From: Theodoxus fluviatilis
Lineage: Eukaryota > Mollusca > Gastropoda > Cycloneritida > Neritidae
Assembly: GCA_034096865.1 (NCBI GenBank)
Contig: JAWQFJ010000544.1
Span: forward strand, 55,423-119,422
Direction: 5' to 3'
Length of the DNA: 64,000 bases
Shown: piece by piece, positions 1 to 10,345 of the stretch
Position numbering within the stretch: position 1 is the first letter of the stretch
Layout of the letters: each line of letters starts with the position of its first letter
The notes under the pieces: model-generated
Database searches by the model: none
The model's input: only the letters and a program-made list of their open reading frames with translations
What the model was told of the DNA's origin: nothing
Translations under genes and position numbers: made by a program

Positions 1-139
1 GCACCCTCCCCCATCATTTTTTTCTTTCTTTCTTTTATTGCCCTGGCTGAGTCCCCCACATCTCTTGCCACCTCCCCCATAAGTCACCGAGGGAGCGGTG
101 TAAGGCAAAATAGATCCCTGTGTTATTTGGTTCCATGTA

Positions 140-300
140 TTGATGTACGTGTGTTCGTGTACGTACGAGTCGTATGTACGCGCGCGCGCACACGTGTGTG
201 TATGCGTGCGTGCGTGCATGTGTGTGTGTGAGAGTGTAAGTACGTGTATATGTGTGCTTGAGTGTGTGCGTACGTGCGTGCGTGTACGTGTAAGCAGATC
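140..300. repeat. Degenerate GT/CGTG simple repeat
   Basis: Alternating purine-pyrimidine tract of TG, CG and TACG steps. It opens short reading frames on both strands (Cys/Val/Arg or His/Thr runs) that are artefacts of the dinucleotide composition. Confidence 0.85.
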
Positions 301-524
301 GGGACCAACGGTCCCACAGATCTGGGTAAAAGCGCGATAAAAGTATAATTTATTCTCTGCAAATTCTACGCTGAATGAGTGAGATTCAGTGTCCAGTGGG
401 TGTATTTTTTCATTGTGTTTTGCTTCGTTTTGTTCCAGTATGCATTTGCAATGTAGGTAAGTTTTCGTCGTCGTACAACGATTTGCCTACTGTGTGGGAT
501 AAATGGAGTACATCTATCTACATA

Positions 525-599
525 CCTACCTATCCATCCATCCGTCCGTCCGTCCGTCCGTCCATCCATCCATCCATCCATCCATCCATCCATCCATCC
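525..599. repeat. (CCAT/CCGT)n microsatellite
   Basis: Tetranucleotide tract that changes from CCAT to CCGT and back to CCAT. The same CCAT family recurs near 55.47, 48.8 and (as GGAT) 61.7 kb. Confidence 0.9.
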
Positions 600-672
600 T
601 ACAGGCACATGCATCCAGCTGTTGTTGATTTCACGAAATGTGCTCTCCCTAGTCAACATTTATAGCGTTGAA

Positions 673-712
673 TGCGCGCGCGCGTGCGTGCGCGCGCGCG
701 TGTGTGATCACT
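673..712. repeat. CG/TG alternating tract
   Basis: Short tract of CGCGCG interspersed with TGCG, a sequence type able to adopt Z-DNA. No gene is associated with it. Confidence 0.7.
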
Positions 713-1130
713 CGCGAGCGCGCACAAAAGGAAGAAAGTAAATCCCGTAATTATGGAGTTGTATTTAGAATATACAGTTTCTAATAACCTTCATACATCG
801 CAAATCAGTATTTCTGTGCCACACTTTTCCCTGAGTAATGTCATGTATTTGGAAATATCATCGAAACCTAGCTATGACGTAGTGCTGAATCAGAGGATTG
901 ACAAAAGGCAGTCTCATTTTTCCCTTATAGGCTTTCGTGGCCTTGCAGCAAAAATTAGGGCTAGGAAGTATGATGAGGGAAAAAAAGTTTTAATGGCTTC
1001 TTTTCTCCCCTCCCCCAGCTTCTCTATCCTCACTCCCACACACCCCACCCTCCACCCCCTTAACGACCTCTCCCTCTCCATTGAAAAAGTACACATTCAA
1101 GTCCTGATTGAGGCGGGTTTACCAGCACTG

Positions 1131-1504
1131 TGATATGCTAGCAAAGGCAATCAAAAAGGCATTTTTTTCTTCAAGGTTTTAATTTTTATTTTCTAGTGAT
1201 CGCTGTGGTCATACGCAACGTCAAGACAGTCCATTCTTGTAATGCAGCCCTTTGCAACACCAGACACTGCTTGTAATGCAGCCCTTTCCAACACCAGACA
1301 CTGCTTGTAATGCAGCCCTTTGCAACACCAGACACTGCTTGTAATGCAGCCCTTTGCAACACCAGACACTGCTTGTAATGCAGCCCTTTCCAACACCAGA
1401 CTGCTTGCTCTTTCGTCCCAATTTTGATACCAACTTCTGTGTGATGACTGATTTAAAACCAACAAAAGAGGAAATACCCTTTCGACTGCCTTGCTAGCAT
1501 ATCA
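1131..1504. mobile_element. MITE-like element with imperfect terminal inverted repeats
   Basis: The ends are inverted copies: TGATATGCTAGCAAAGGCA at 1131-1149 and its near-complement at 1487-1504, with one base missing on the right. Weaker complementarity continues inward for about 55 bases on each side. The interior carries five 34-bp tandem units. No target duplication is obvious and there is no coding capacity. Small terminal-repeat elements with internal tandem repeats are known from molluscs (the pearl/CvA type), but I cannot confirm membership by eye. Confidence 0.5.
1236..1403. repeat. 34-bp minisatellite, 5 copies
   Basis: Five head-to-tail units starting CTTGTAATGCAGCCCTTT at 1236, 1270, 1304, 1338 and 1372. 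They differ mainly at one G/C position (TTTGCAAC versus TTTCCAAC), and the last unit is shortened by two bases. The array lies inside the inverted-repeat element at 1131-1504. Confidence 0.9.
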
Positions 1505-1795
1505 TAGTCCTGGGAAACCACCTGTGGCAGACATCCGACTCTGGGTAGGCTGCGAAGCTCCTCTTGGCTGTCCCCAGAGGAGACTTAAAGATACATGTAT
1601 GGCCGCAGAACTTTCTGCTTCATGGGATCCAAACTGTGGAATGCAGTCCTGCATTCGACGAGGAGACCACAATTACAAACCGATTTCAAAACGAACCTTA
1701 ATTTTTTTAAATCTAGTTTCTAAAACGTATATCTGAAATAACTTTGAGCGCACCTTGAGCATGCATGAAAGATGTGAGAATGGCACGATAAAGTA

Positions 1796-1797
<2 letters not shown>

Positions 1798-1841
<44 letters not shown>

Positions 1842-1867
1842 AACACGCACGCGTGCGTACACGCGCG

Positions 1868-1917
<50 letters not shown>

Positions 1918-1937
1918 TACACACACGCACGCACACA
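1798..1937. repeat. (AC)n compound microsatellite
   Basis: Two long AC runs separated by an AC/GC-rich bridge of ACGCACGCGTGCG and CGCGCG steps. Confidence 0.95.
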
Positions 1938-2107
1938 AGTGATTCTTCGAAGCAAAACTGTTTTCCAGAAAACATTTCCACCGCAAACAACATCCATAAG
2001 GTAAAGCGACTATGACAAGAAAATATACATGTGAGTCATTGCTGTGTCCGGGCCTATGAAGAACAGTTTCAGCTCCTCAAGCCAGGCCAAGAAGTAGCCA
2101 TGCCAAG

Positions 2108-2317
2108 TGTTTGGGAATGTAATCTAAGAGAGACAACCCCTTCATGACTGTTCCTCATTGTCCCTCCTAATTACGTCATTTTCAGTCTTTGACTCAGCAT
2201 GTTGTAACATGGACGTGACTTGCATTTATCAGAAGAATAAATGTTGAAATGGGAATCTACAGTGGTATGTCCTAATGTGTGAAAGTCGTCAGTTCGTCCA
2301 CTTGTCTATCTTGAACA
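2108..2317 (+). repeat. 5' LTR
   Basis: 210 bp, 5'-TG to CA-3', identical to 6948-7157 by direct comparison. It contains AATAAA at 2236-2241, a possible polyadenylation signal. I see no convincing TATA box. Confidence 0.97.
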
Positions 2318-2337
2318 TGGTGTCAGAAGTGGGATTC
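2318..2337 (+). promoter_or_regulatory. tRNA-Leu-type primer binding site
   Basis: TGGTGTCAGAAGTGGGATTC follows the 5' LTR with no gap. It is complementary to the 3' end of an animal tRNA-Leu (CCA tail included) over about 20 bases. It would prime minus-strand DNA synthesis. Confidence 0.85.
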
Positions 2338-2399
2338 CGTTTTGGTCAACAGTGATAAAAATTTGACTCATCGACGGGAACTTCAAAAGAACTATCAAG

Positions 2400-5300
2400 A
2401 TGCAGAACCTTCAACCGCCGCCACACTTCTCGTTCAAGCCTGAAGAATGGTCTCATTGGATCAAACAGTTTCGTCGCTACCGAAATGCAAGTAAACTGTC
2501 AAAGGAAGAGCCAGAAACCCAAAGAGACACGTTGCTTTATGTGATGGGAGAGGAATCTGAGAAGATATTTGAAATACTGAAGTTCGGCAAGAAGACCGTT
2601 GGAGAGGGAGAAGACGTCAGAGAAGTCGAGGAAGATGACAAAGACTTCGAAACAGTCGTGAGTAAATTTGACTCCTACTTCTTGGTGAAAAGGAACATAA
2701 TTTATGAGAGAACAAAGTTTCAAGAAAGAAGACAGAAAGAGTCAGAAACAATAGAAGAATTCTATCGTTCTCTTCGTGCCCTCGTTGCTCACTGTGAATA
2801 CAAAGATACTGAAGATCAAGTTCGGGACAGACTTGTTGTTGGATTGAATGACTACAAACTGAAAGAGAAGCTGCAGTTGATTCATGATCTCAATCTAGAG
2901 AAAGCACTTGAAATTGCGAGACAGCATGAGCAAATCAAACTACAAATGAAGCAGCAAGAAGGAGGCGCAGCCGCCGCTTCAGTTGATGAGACCAGAGGTA
3001 GAGGCAGACAGAGAGGTGAAGGTGGATTGAGAAACCGAGAGGCCTATCCTCGTAGGGGTAGGGGCCGAGGGACATATCGCCAGCAGAACCAAGACACCCG
3101 TAAATGTGGACGGTGTGGATATGAACATGGACAAGAGAGACAGTGTCCAGCAAAAGAGAGATCATGTAGAAAATGCAACAAAAGGGGACACTTTGAGCGC
3201 ATGTGCCACAGTGTACGCGAGATAGAGGAAGACAACTCTGAAGATGAGATTCAAACAGAAGAAGAGAGAGAAGAAACCTTCACACTAGACAGCGTTATCA
3301 CAGACAACACGCAGCCATGGACCATTACCCTGAAGATAAAAGGGAATGACGTCAGGTTTAAAATCGACACGGGCGCTGACATCACGATCATCAATGACAA
3401 GACATTCGACAATTTCAGCATCAAGCCGAGGCTGAAGCAAACAAGAATAAATTTGACATCACCGGGAGGAAAACTGACCACACGTGGAGAATTCTTTGCA
3501 AAGAGCACTGTAAAGAACAAGACTTTCAAGTACAGAGTCATTGTGGTCAGAAATCGTACAGGTAGCAACCTGTTGAGCAGAAATGTCGCAGAGAAGATGG
3601 GCCTTGTGAAACGTGTAGAAGAAGTACACGAGAATGTTTTTGGTGCAACTGGACTTTTGAAAACGGATCCGGTGGACATCAAAATGAAACCAGGAATCAA
3701 TCCCTACTGCGTCACGACAGCGCGACGAGTTCCCTTTCCTTTGCAGAAAAAGGTTAAAGCTGAACTGCAACGCATGGAAAAAGCAGGCATTATCCAAGAA
3801 GTAAAGGAGGCCACTGACTGGTGTGCTCCTATGGTACCTGTTGTCAAACCCAACGGCAGTGTGAGGATTTGTGTTGATTTCAAGAGACTGAATGAAGGAG
3901 TCAAAAGACCACACTGCATGCTACCAAACTTGGATGACATTGCTCCGAAACTGGCTGGCTCAAAGTTCTTCACAACACTTGATGCGTCGTCAGGTTTCTT
4001 TCAGATTCCACTGTCTGAAGGAAGCTCGCTGTTGACCACGTTCATAACTCCATTTGGCCGGTTTTGTTTCAAGCGTGTTCCGATGGGAATTTCACTAGGG
4101 CCTGAGAGTTTTCAGACTAAGATGAAAGAGACATTGGAAGGCTTGGAAGGCTGTGATGCAATCATGGACGATACTATCGTCTATGGAAGAACGGAAGAAG
4201 AACATGACGAACGATTGGATGCCGTTCTGAAAAGAATAGAACAGAGTGGGCTCAGACTCAACAAAGAAAAGTGTCACATCAAGAAGACTGAGGTGAAATA
4301 CTTTGGTCACATCATCAGTGCTGATGGAGTCCGGCCAGATCCAGAAAAAGTGAGAGCGATCACAGAAATGCCAACGCCCACCTCGCTCACCGAACTGAGA
4401 ACGATCTGCGGCATGTTCAACTACTTGGGTAGGTTCGTACCTGGGATGGCTACTGCTATGAAACCCATCACTGATCTCATGAAGAAGAACACTGCGTGGA
4501 GTTGGGGTCCAGCTCAGCAGAAGGCATTTGCGGCTGTAAAGAAACAACTGTCGTCATCACAAGCCCTGGGATTCTACAACTCAGAGAGAAAGACTGTGGT
4601 GAGCGCTGATAGCAGTAGCTATGGCTTGGGTGCAGCACTGTTACAGTGGCATGGAGACAAGCTTGTTCCCATAGCATACGCATCCAGAACTCTGACTGAT
4701 GCAGAACAGCGATACGCTCAGATAGAAAAAGAGTGCCTAGCGTCCACATGGGCGTGCGAGAAGTTCGCCAAATACCTGATTGGGCTGGACAGTTTTGTGC
4801 TCGAAACCGACCATAAGCCCTTGGTTCCGCTGATGAAGAACAAAGACATTGACAAAGCCCCAGTGAGGTGCCAGAGACTACTGATCCGACTGATGCGGTT
4901 CAAGGCACAAGTTGTTCATGTGCCGGGCAAGCAGATCATCATCGCCGACGCTCTGTCCAGGAGCCCAGTGCCGCACACAGCAGAGGATGAAGAAACCGCT
5001 GAAACAATGGCTGCTTATGTTGATTCAGTGGAGTCGGGTTGGCCTGTTACCCCACAGCGCCTGGAAAAGCTTCGTGCAGCAACAGTCCATGACCCGGAAC
5101 TGCAACAAGTCATGGAGTACGTCCTGAGAGGTTGGCCAGTGAAACCGTCAGCCAATCTTCAAGCGTTTCACCAAGCACAGGGAGAACTGTCGCTTATCCG
5201 AGGACTATTGGTCTACAATGGCAGAATTGTAGTTCCAAGAAGTCAGCGTGAAGAGGTGCTGAACAAACTGCATGGGACTCATCAAGGTCTTCACAAATGC

Positions 5301-6374
5301 CGCCAGAATGCTCAGTCATCAGTCTGGTGGCCAGGACTGAGTAGAGACCTAAAGAACCTCATTGACACGTGCAAAGAGTGCCGACAAAAGCGACAGTCAC
5401 AGAAAAACGAGCCGCTACGACCAACTCCATTACCAGAACGACCATGGCAACGATTGGGAGCAGATTTGTGCACTCACCAGGGCAGAGAGTACCTGGTAGT
5501 CGTGGACTACTACTCAAGATGGCTGGAGGTACTGCCCCTCCATTCTACAACATCCGCAGTCATTATCAAGAAAATGACTCAGCTGTTCGCTACTCATGGG
5601 ATTCCAGACACTCTAGTGAGTGATAACGGACCACAATTCCAATGTGCAGAATTCCGGCATTTTGCACAGGAATTTGACTTCAACCACATGACCAGCAGCC
5701 CAGGTTTCCCACAAGCAAATGGAGCGGCTGAAAGTGCAGTGAAAGTAGCAAAGACGCTACTGCAACAGCGGTCGTTTGAGATCGCTTTGATGAACTACAG
5801 GTCTACCCCTCACTCCAGCACGGGGGTTAGTCCTGCAGTTGCCCTGATGGGGAGAACGCTCAAAACCTTGATCCCCAAACTCCCAGAAAACCTGATTCCT
5901 TTCCCTGTCAAAGACACAGACATACGTCAAGCAGACCGGAAAGCTAAGGAGAGCTACAAGTTCTGTTACGACAGACGGCACAGTGCCAAGCCTCTGTCTG
6001 AACTGAAACCGGGAGACGACGTTCTGATCAAGATGGATTCCGAGAACAGCTGGAAGAATCACGGCACTATTGTCGCCGCAGATCAAGAAAACCGTACCTA
6101 TCTGGTCAACTCACCAGGTGGAGTCTTGCGCCGTAATAGAAAACACCTACAACAACTCCCTCCTCCGCAGGAGATCGTCATGCCAGATCTACCGCCAGCA
6201 GAAGAGTCATCAGAACCCGCTGACACCGGCGATCCGAAGGAAGTCGCTACGCCCGACAAGCGAGTTACAAGATCGTCTGCTGGGTACACAGCTTCCAAAC
6301 CAGCTCGTTTCAGGGAGGAAGAAGTGTGTGCGCAGTTTTTGCACAACCAATGTGTTAAAAACAGAGCAAAGTGA
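2400..6374 (+). CDS. Ty3/gypsy gag-pol polyprotein
   Basis: 1,324 residues in one frame, with the ATG 82 bases after the LTR and a TGA stop. The order is a gag region (about 1-230) with an Arg/Gly-rich stretch, two zinc-binding motifs at about 235-269 (the second is canonical C-x2-C-x4-H-x4-C), an aspartic protease with DTGA at 323-326, and reverse transcriptase from about 440 with IMDD at 588-591 in place of the usual Y/F-x-DD. RNase H follows (Asp near 737, ETDHKPL near 802). The integrase has an HHCC zinc finger (about 957-993) and a D1022, D1075, E1111 triad with the exact D-x35-E spacing. No frameshift separates gag from pol. No chromodomain or envelope is recognised. The protein would form particles, copy the RNA and integrate the DNA. 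All catalytic motifs are present, so it may be active. Confidence 0.97.
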   Translation: MQNLQPPPHFSFKPEEWSHWIKQFRRYRNASKLSKEEPETQRDTLLYVMGEESEKIFEILKFGKKTVGEGEDVREVEEDDKDFETVVSKFDSYFLVKRNIIYERTKFQERRQKESETIEEFYRSLRALVAHCEYKDTEDQVRDRLVVGLNDYKLKEKLQLIHDLNLEKALEIARQHEQIKLQMKQQEGGAAAASVDETRGRGRQRGEGGLRNREAYPRRGRGRGTYRQQNQDTRKCGRCGYEHGQERQCPAKERSCRKCNKRGHFERMCHSVREIEEDNSEDEIQTEEEREETFTLDSVITDNTQPWTITLKIKGNDVRFKIDTGADITIINDKTFDNFSIKPRLKQTRINLTSPGGKLTTRGEFFAKSTVKNKTFKYRVIVVRNRTGSNLLSRNVAEKMGLVKRVEEVHENVFGATGLLKTDPVDIKMKPGINPYCVTTARRVPFPLQKKVKAELQRMEKAGIIQEVKEATDWCAPMVPVVKPNGSVRICVDFKRLNEGVKRPHCMLPNLDDIAPKLAGSKFFTTLDASSGFFQIPLSEGSSLLTTFITPFGRFCFKRVPMGISLGPESFQTKMKETLEGLEGCDAIMDDTIVYGRTEEEHDERLDAVLKRIEQSGLRLNKEKCHIKKTEVKYFGHIISADGVRPDPEKVRAITEMPTPTSLTELRTICGMFNYLGRFVPGMATAMKPITDLMKKNTAWSWGPAQQKAFAAVKKQLSSSQALGFYNSERKTVVSADSSSYGLGAALLQWHGDKLVPIAYASRTLTDAEQRYAQIEKECLASTWACEKFAKYLIGLDSFVLETDHKPLVPLMKNKDIDKAPVRCQRLLIRLMRFKAQVVHVPGKQIIIADALSRSPVPHTAEDEETAETMAAYVDSVESGWPVTPQRLEKLRAATVHDPELQQVMEYVLRGWPVKPSANLQAFHQAQGELSLIRGLLVYNGRIVVPRSQREEVLNKLHGTHQGLHKCRQNAQSSVWWPGLSRDLKNLIDTCKECRQKRQSQKNEPLRPTPLPERPWQRLGADLCTHQGREYLVVVDYYSRWLEVLPLHSTTSAVIIKKMTQLFATHGIPDTLVSDNGPQFQCAEFRHFAQEFDFNHMTSSPGFPQANGAAESAVKVAKTLLQQRSFEIALMNYRSTPHSSTGVSPAVALMGRTLKTLIPKLPENLIPFPVKDTDIRQADRKAKESYKFCYDRRHSAKPLSELKPGDDVLIKMDSENSWKNHGTIVAADQENRTYLVNSPGGVLRRNRKHLQQLPPPQEIVMPDLPPAEESSEPADTGDPKEVATPDKRVTRSSAGYTASKPARFREEEVCAQFLHNQCVKNRAK

Positions 6375-6910
6375 AGGCGTTGAGGTTTCTCCGCCTTATG
6401 ACTTATGTGCGTGTGAATGTGGGTGCTGTGGTGAATATAGCATTGTGTGCACATACTCCAGTATTATTCCACGAGTGTGCTGGATTGGATTACAAATTTT
6501 CCATGGATTACTTTATATGTGTTGGATTTTATAGCCGTCAAGTTGGGTTACTAATTCACTGGTAGTGATAATTATTTGACTTGGGAGCGAGAGGATTGTA
6601 GATATAAATTAAAGTCTGTTTATTCTAAAATTTTCATTCTAAAGAGAAAATCAGTTTATAATGGAGGGACTTTTGGGTTTGTGACTGACAAATTTCTTCC
6701 TAAACAGTAATTGGAAGAAGTCGACCTTTCAGGAAATTTATTACGTTAATTTGGTTAAAAGAGTCTCACTGAAATGTTGAGTTCTTCAAAGTGTTTTATT
6801 TGTTGTAGTAGTAGTAGTACTAACTGTTTGAGACAAAAATACAAAACAGTACCTGGAACTACATTTATTCGTCAACAGTGCCAGGACAGTTCTCCAGATA
6901 CATGTTTTCG
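6375..6910 (+). other. Retrotransposon 3' untranslated region
   Basis: About 540 bases of AT-rich sequence between the gag-pol stop and the polypurine tract. No envelope-like or accessory frame is recognised. Confidence 0.7.
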
Positions 6911-6947
6911 AAAAAAAAAAAGAAAAAGAAAAAAGAAAAAAGGGAGA
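6911..6947 (+). promoter_or_regulatory. Polypurine tract
   Basis: An unbroken A/G run ending AAAAAAGGGAGA that abuts the 3' LTR. It would be the plus-strand primer in reverse transcription. The 37-base length is longer than usual. Confidence 0.9.
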
Positions 6948-7157
6948 TGTTTGGGAATGTAATCTAAGAGAGACAACCCCTTCATGACTGTTCCTCATTG
7001 TCCCTCCTAATTACGTCATTTTCAGTCTTTGACTCAGCATGTTGTAACATGGACGTGACTTGCATTTATCAGAAGAATAAATGTTGAAATGGGAATCTAC
7101 AGTGGTATGTCCTAATGTGTGAAAGTCGTCAGTTCGTCCACTTGTCTATCTTGAACA
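6948..7157 (+). repeat. 3' LTR
   Basis: 210 bp identical to the 5' LTR, with AATAAA at 7076-7081. It is followed directly by the target duplication CCAAG. Confidence 0.97.
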
Positions 7158-7405
7158 CCAAGGTCAGTCTGACGTGGGAGATACCAATCACTCTTTTCGA
7201 TTGCCGTCTTCGGCTCAGTGGCCGGAAAGGGAAGCTTCATTCGCCTGCCCACTTTTCTCCAGGCTTTTCGAGTTTCTGTGTATCTTTTCGTTTAACATAT
7301 TCGACTGCATTATTGTGCAGGGATGCAATCCCGTCCAATGCTACTTAAGGCGTTTAAAGGTTAGCTAATAACAACGCTGGAGCGTGTAACAAGTGCTTCC
7401 TTTAA

Positions 7406-7807
7406 ATGGTTCATCTGTGCTTGCAGAGCACTTTAACCCCCAATTCCGATTTTTTTTCTCCTCTTGCAAATCCGATGGTGGGAATTGCAAAATTCAGTGA
7501 ATTGTATATTTATAAACACCGTTTCACAAAAGATTCATGTGGTTCATTCCTTTGTCCATCGTGTAATGAAGGAGACGAAGATGAATTACATTTCTTATTT
7601 AGGTGTCCTGTTCATGATGATTTAAGACAGAGGTACATCTTCAATATGTTCTATACTCTACCCTAGTTCTCGATACTGCTAAACACCTCTCTCTGCAGCT
7701 TTCGTGGTTCGATAAACTGATGTTCTGGATGTAATGTAAGCGCCTTGAGCATGCTGCCAGCATGGATACGTGCGCTATACAAGTAGACATCATCATCATC
7801 ATCATCA
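7406..7807 (+). mobile_element. 5'-truncated LINE 3' end with (ATC)n tail
   Basis: The frame ending at 7666 reads KHRF...CPSCNEGDEDELHFLFRCPVHDDLR, the Cys/His motif found after the reverse transcriptase in several non-LTR families. Its stop is followed by a roughly 140-base 3' UTR that ends in a GCGCTATACAAGTA-type motif and an (ATC)n tail at 7787-7807. The upstream start is uncertain. The reverse transcriptase itself is absent, as expected for a 5'-truncated insertion. Confidence 0.75.
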
Positions 7808-9062
7808 ATGGCTTGTGGGAACCTATAGACACAACGAGGTCTACAGCAATGTACCTGCACTGCGCCTTTACGTGCAGACAAGCAGCAAAAAAACAACAAC
7901 AGATGAGTTGTTATCTTAATTAGGTAGTGTACAAATAAATCCGTTTGTTCGTTCGTCCTCTCTCAACGTCTACGACGGGCCAAAGCAAAAAGACAAAAAG
8001 TATTTTCAGGAACTTCCCAACCCTTCAAACTTGTTTAGAACAGAATGTACTGAGCTGGCTCGAGTTCAAGGTGCGTGTGAAAATTCACCATGCCCTTCAG
8101 GGACTATTATTCTCTCCCCTCCCATCAGCAGCAATTTTTTTTTTTGACACACATTTTCAGTGTGTCCATATGTTGACATTTGCATTGTGTTGCCTTTGAA
8201 GAAGAGTTGAACACGTTTTGGGGGGTGGTAAATTTTTAGTAGTGTTGATACTTGACAACAGTAAAATATTCACTGACTCGTCTTCTTTCTGGGTTTAGAA
8301 AGTAATCAGTTTGTGTACATCGTGTTTTACTAGTCTACAAATTTAATTGAAATACAAAACTTTCTTTTTTATCAGATAATTGGAAGAACTTCTTCTGTTT
8401 ATCTATATATTTCTAAAGCGTTTGAATGTGCATGTCCATTTACTGCTTAGGAAGAGCAGTCAAAATACTTCTTTTTCTTGAATGCAATGAACGGCCGGTG
8501 TCACTCGATGCGAAGCAAGCTTTTGAATAATGAATAAGTTTAGTGCCATGCGCATATAGTGTATAGTTTGATTAAGTCTGGAATACTTTAAGCAAGATTT
8601 GTTGCACACCTGTACCTGCTATTTTTTTAATCTGACTTCTGGAGGAGGATTCGATTTTAAATGGCCATGACTTGTACTTTTAAGTATTAAAACCTTTAAT
8701 TCACACATAAATTTTCCACATGGAAACATTCACACAATATACGCGCGCGCACACACACATATAAAAACCACATGCCTCTGGACTAACTACTAATTTTCAC
8801 CTTTGTAATCAAGAAGTTCTCATCTGCATCAGACGTCACACACACACACACACACACCCACAACACCAAGTACCTAGTGCTGCGAAGGACCACCCGTGGT
8901 CCAGCTGCAGGAGCAGACCCCGAAAGCTGCCAAGATACGTGTTTAGCGGCAGCCGCAAAATGGAGAACACATGTACGGTACAGTAGGCTACGCATTTCCT
9001 CTCCCCTGCCTCTCATTCTCTACAAGGTCGACATGTCTCGAGATTTACGCCAATCACAAAAC
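7808..9062. other. Non-coding AT-rich stretch
   Basis: No gene recognised. It contains short AC tracts at about 8740-8762 and 8836-8862 and homopolymer runs. Confidence 0.6.
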
Positions 9063-9284
9063 ACGACAGAAGTTCTGATGGCCGCGTATATTACAAAACG
9101 CAAACGATACATAAAAAGAAATAACTAGCGCAAATTTTCGGCTAAAAAACCGTCCTCAGTCGCACAAAAACTTACGGACGGACACGGCAGCTTATTTCTT
9201 TATTTGCCAAAAATTTGCGCTGTTAATTTCTTGTTATGGATCGTTTGCGCGTTGTAATACACGCAGCCACCAGAAGCTAGTCGT
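9063..9284. repeat. Long imperfect inverted repeat (hairpin)
   Basis: Arms 9063-9142 and 9206-9284 are imperfect inverted copies of about 80 bases. Shared blocks include CGCAAACGAT, AAGAAAT and AGCGCAAATTTT. The roughly 63-base spacer contains a further small inverted pair (CCGTC/GACGG). No protein-coding capacity. It could be a fold-back/MITE element or a transcribed hairpin. Confidence 0.75.
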
Positions 9285-10167
9285 ACGCTTTATTTCGCCT
9301 TCACTAGGCTTCAGTGCCGCTGGCGATCCCTCGTTTCAATCGATTAAACAAAGTAGTCACAAAGAGGAGTTTGTTGGTTTACATTGTTTTTGTTCGTGCT
9401 GCTTAGGAAGAAAAGTTCAATGTCACAATGTTTAAATGTTATTATTTCTAATTATTTGCAAGCTTGGCTTCAGTGCAATGCACAGACAGTTTTGCCTTCC
9501 TGATGAACTGTTTTACGGTCCAAGTCAAAAGATTGTTTGAGGAATGCCATGATTCTAGTTTCTTGTACCCATTTGGGATTATTGGCGGAGGGACAGATGG
9601 ACGAACGGACAGACGGGCGAATGTTCCAACTGTCACCCAACCAAACAATAACTTACATACACATTTAATGAATTAACAATTTCACACGGATTTTACCTCT
9701 GAAAAAGAAAAGCAACAAATGCGGAACAAGTTCTGTGAATCTTTAATACACGACGTTTCGGCAAAGTCTTTAGAACTCACAATGGCGACGTTCAAAAATA
9801 GCTATACAAAGGTAGACAAATACTGATCAGATCCATTATGCACCAGTGCTTGGCACAGCCATCTCTTGAAGACTGTTTGCGATGACTGAGCACACTGTCT
9901 ATGCACTCCAGCTGATTAAAACAACGCACACCCTGCAGCCGAGTGCGGCCTGGCACAATAGCACATTAGCTGGCCACGCAGGCGTCTGGACAACCAGACA
10001 TTGTCCGATCAGGATTTCACACCGTGACGTTTGGTTTAGTTTTCCCCGTGACAGATGTCTTGTTAGACCCGCTCGACGTTATACACACGCGGTACTCCTA
10101 TTTACCGCAATACCCCCAAATATACCGCAATACCCCCAAATATACCGCCGTGTGACACTCTTTCTAC

Positions 10168-10345
10168 ACGTAAAAGGCAAAGGTGCTCTTTGCTATATTG
10201 CGACTTTCCATCCATTGATGGTGTTCAAACCGCACTTTTACCTCCTAATCAACGGGTTACTCATTTAATCACTCCGCTACAATCTCAATTCCTTGCGGAG
10301 CAAGCAACCAGACTGCCAATGTGAACGCGCCAAAGTTTGGTTTCA
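10168..10345 (-). mobile_element. SINE 3' portion
   Basis: Read on the minus strand, the segment matches the 3' half of the SINEs at 48394-48752 and 57985-58302. It shares the GGTTGCTTGCTCC block, the GAGATTGT block, AGGTAAA and the terminal GAGCACCTTTGCCTTT. The tRNA-like head is missing. Confidence 0.7.

Larger units (their letters stand above)
2108..7157 (+). mobile_element. Complete Ty3/gypsy LTR retrotransposon, intact
   Basis: A 5,050-bp element bounded by two 210-bp LTRs that I read as identical base for base. Both LTRs begin TGTT and end AACA. A 5-bp target site duplication CCAAG flanks it at 2103-2107 and 7158-7162. Order: LTR, primer binding site, one gag-pol frame, polypurine tract, LTR. 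There is no envelope frame. Identical LTRs, an intact target duplication and an unbroken frame indicate a very recent insertion. The tRNA-Leu-type primer site and domain set suggest a Mag/SURL-like invertebrate lineage, but that placement is an inference. Confidence 0.97.

Noticed and set aside
6375..6910. Envelope gene in the LTR element
   Set aside because: The interval is too short, AT-rich and full of stops; no signal peptide or membrane frame.
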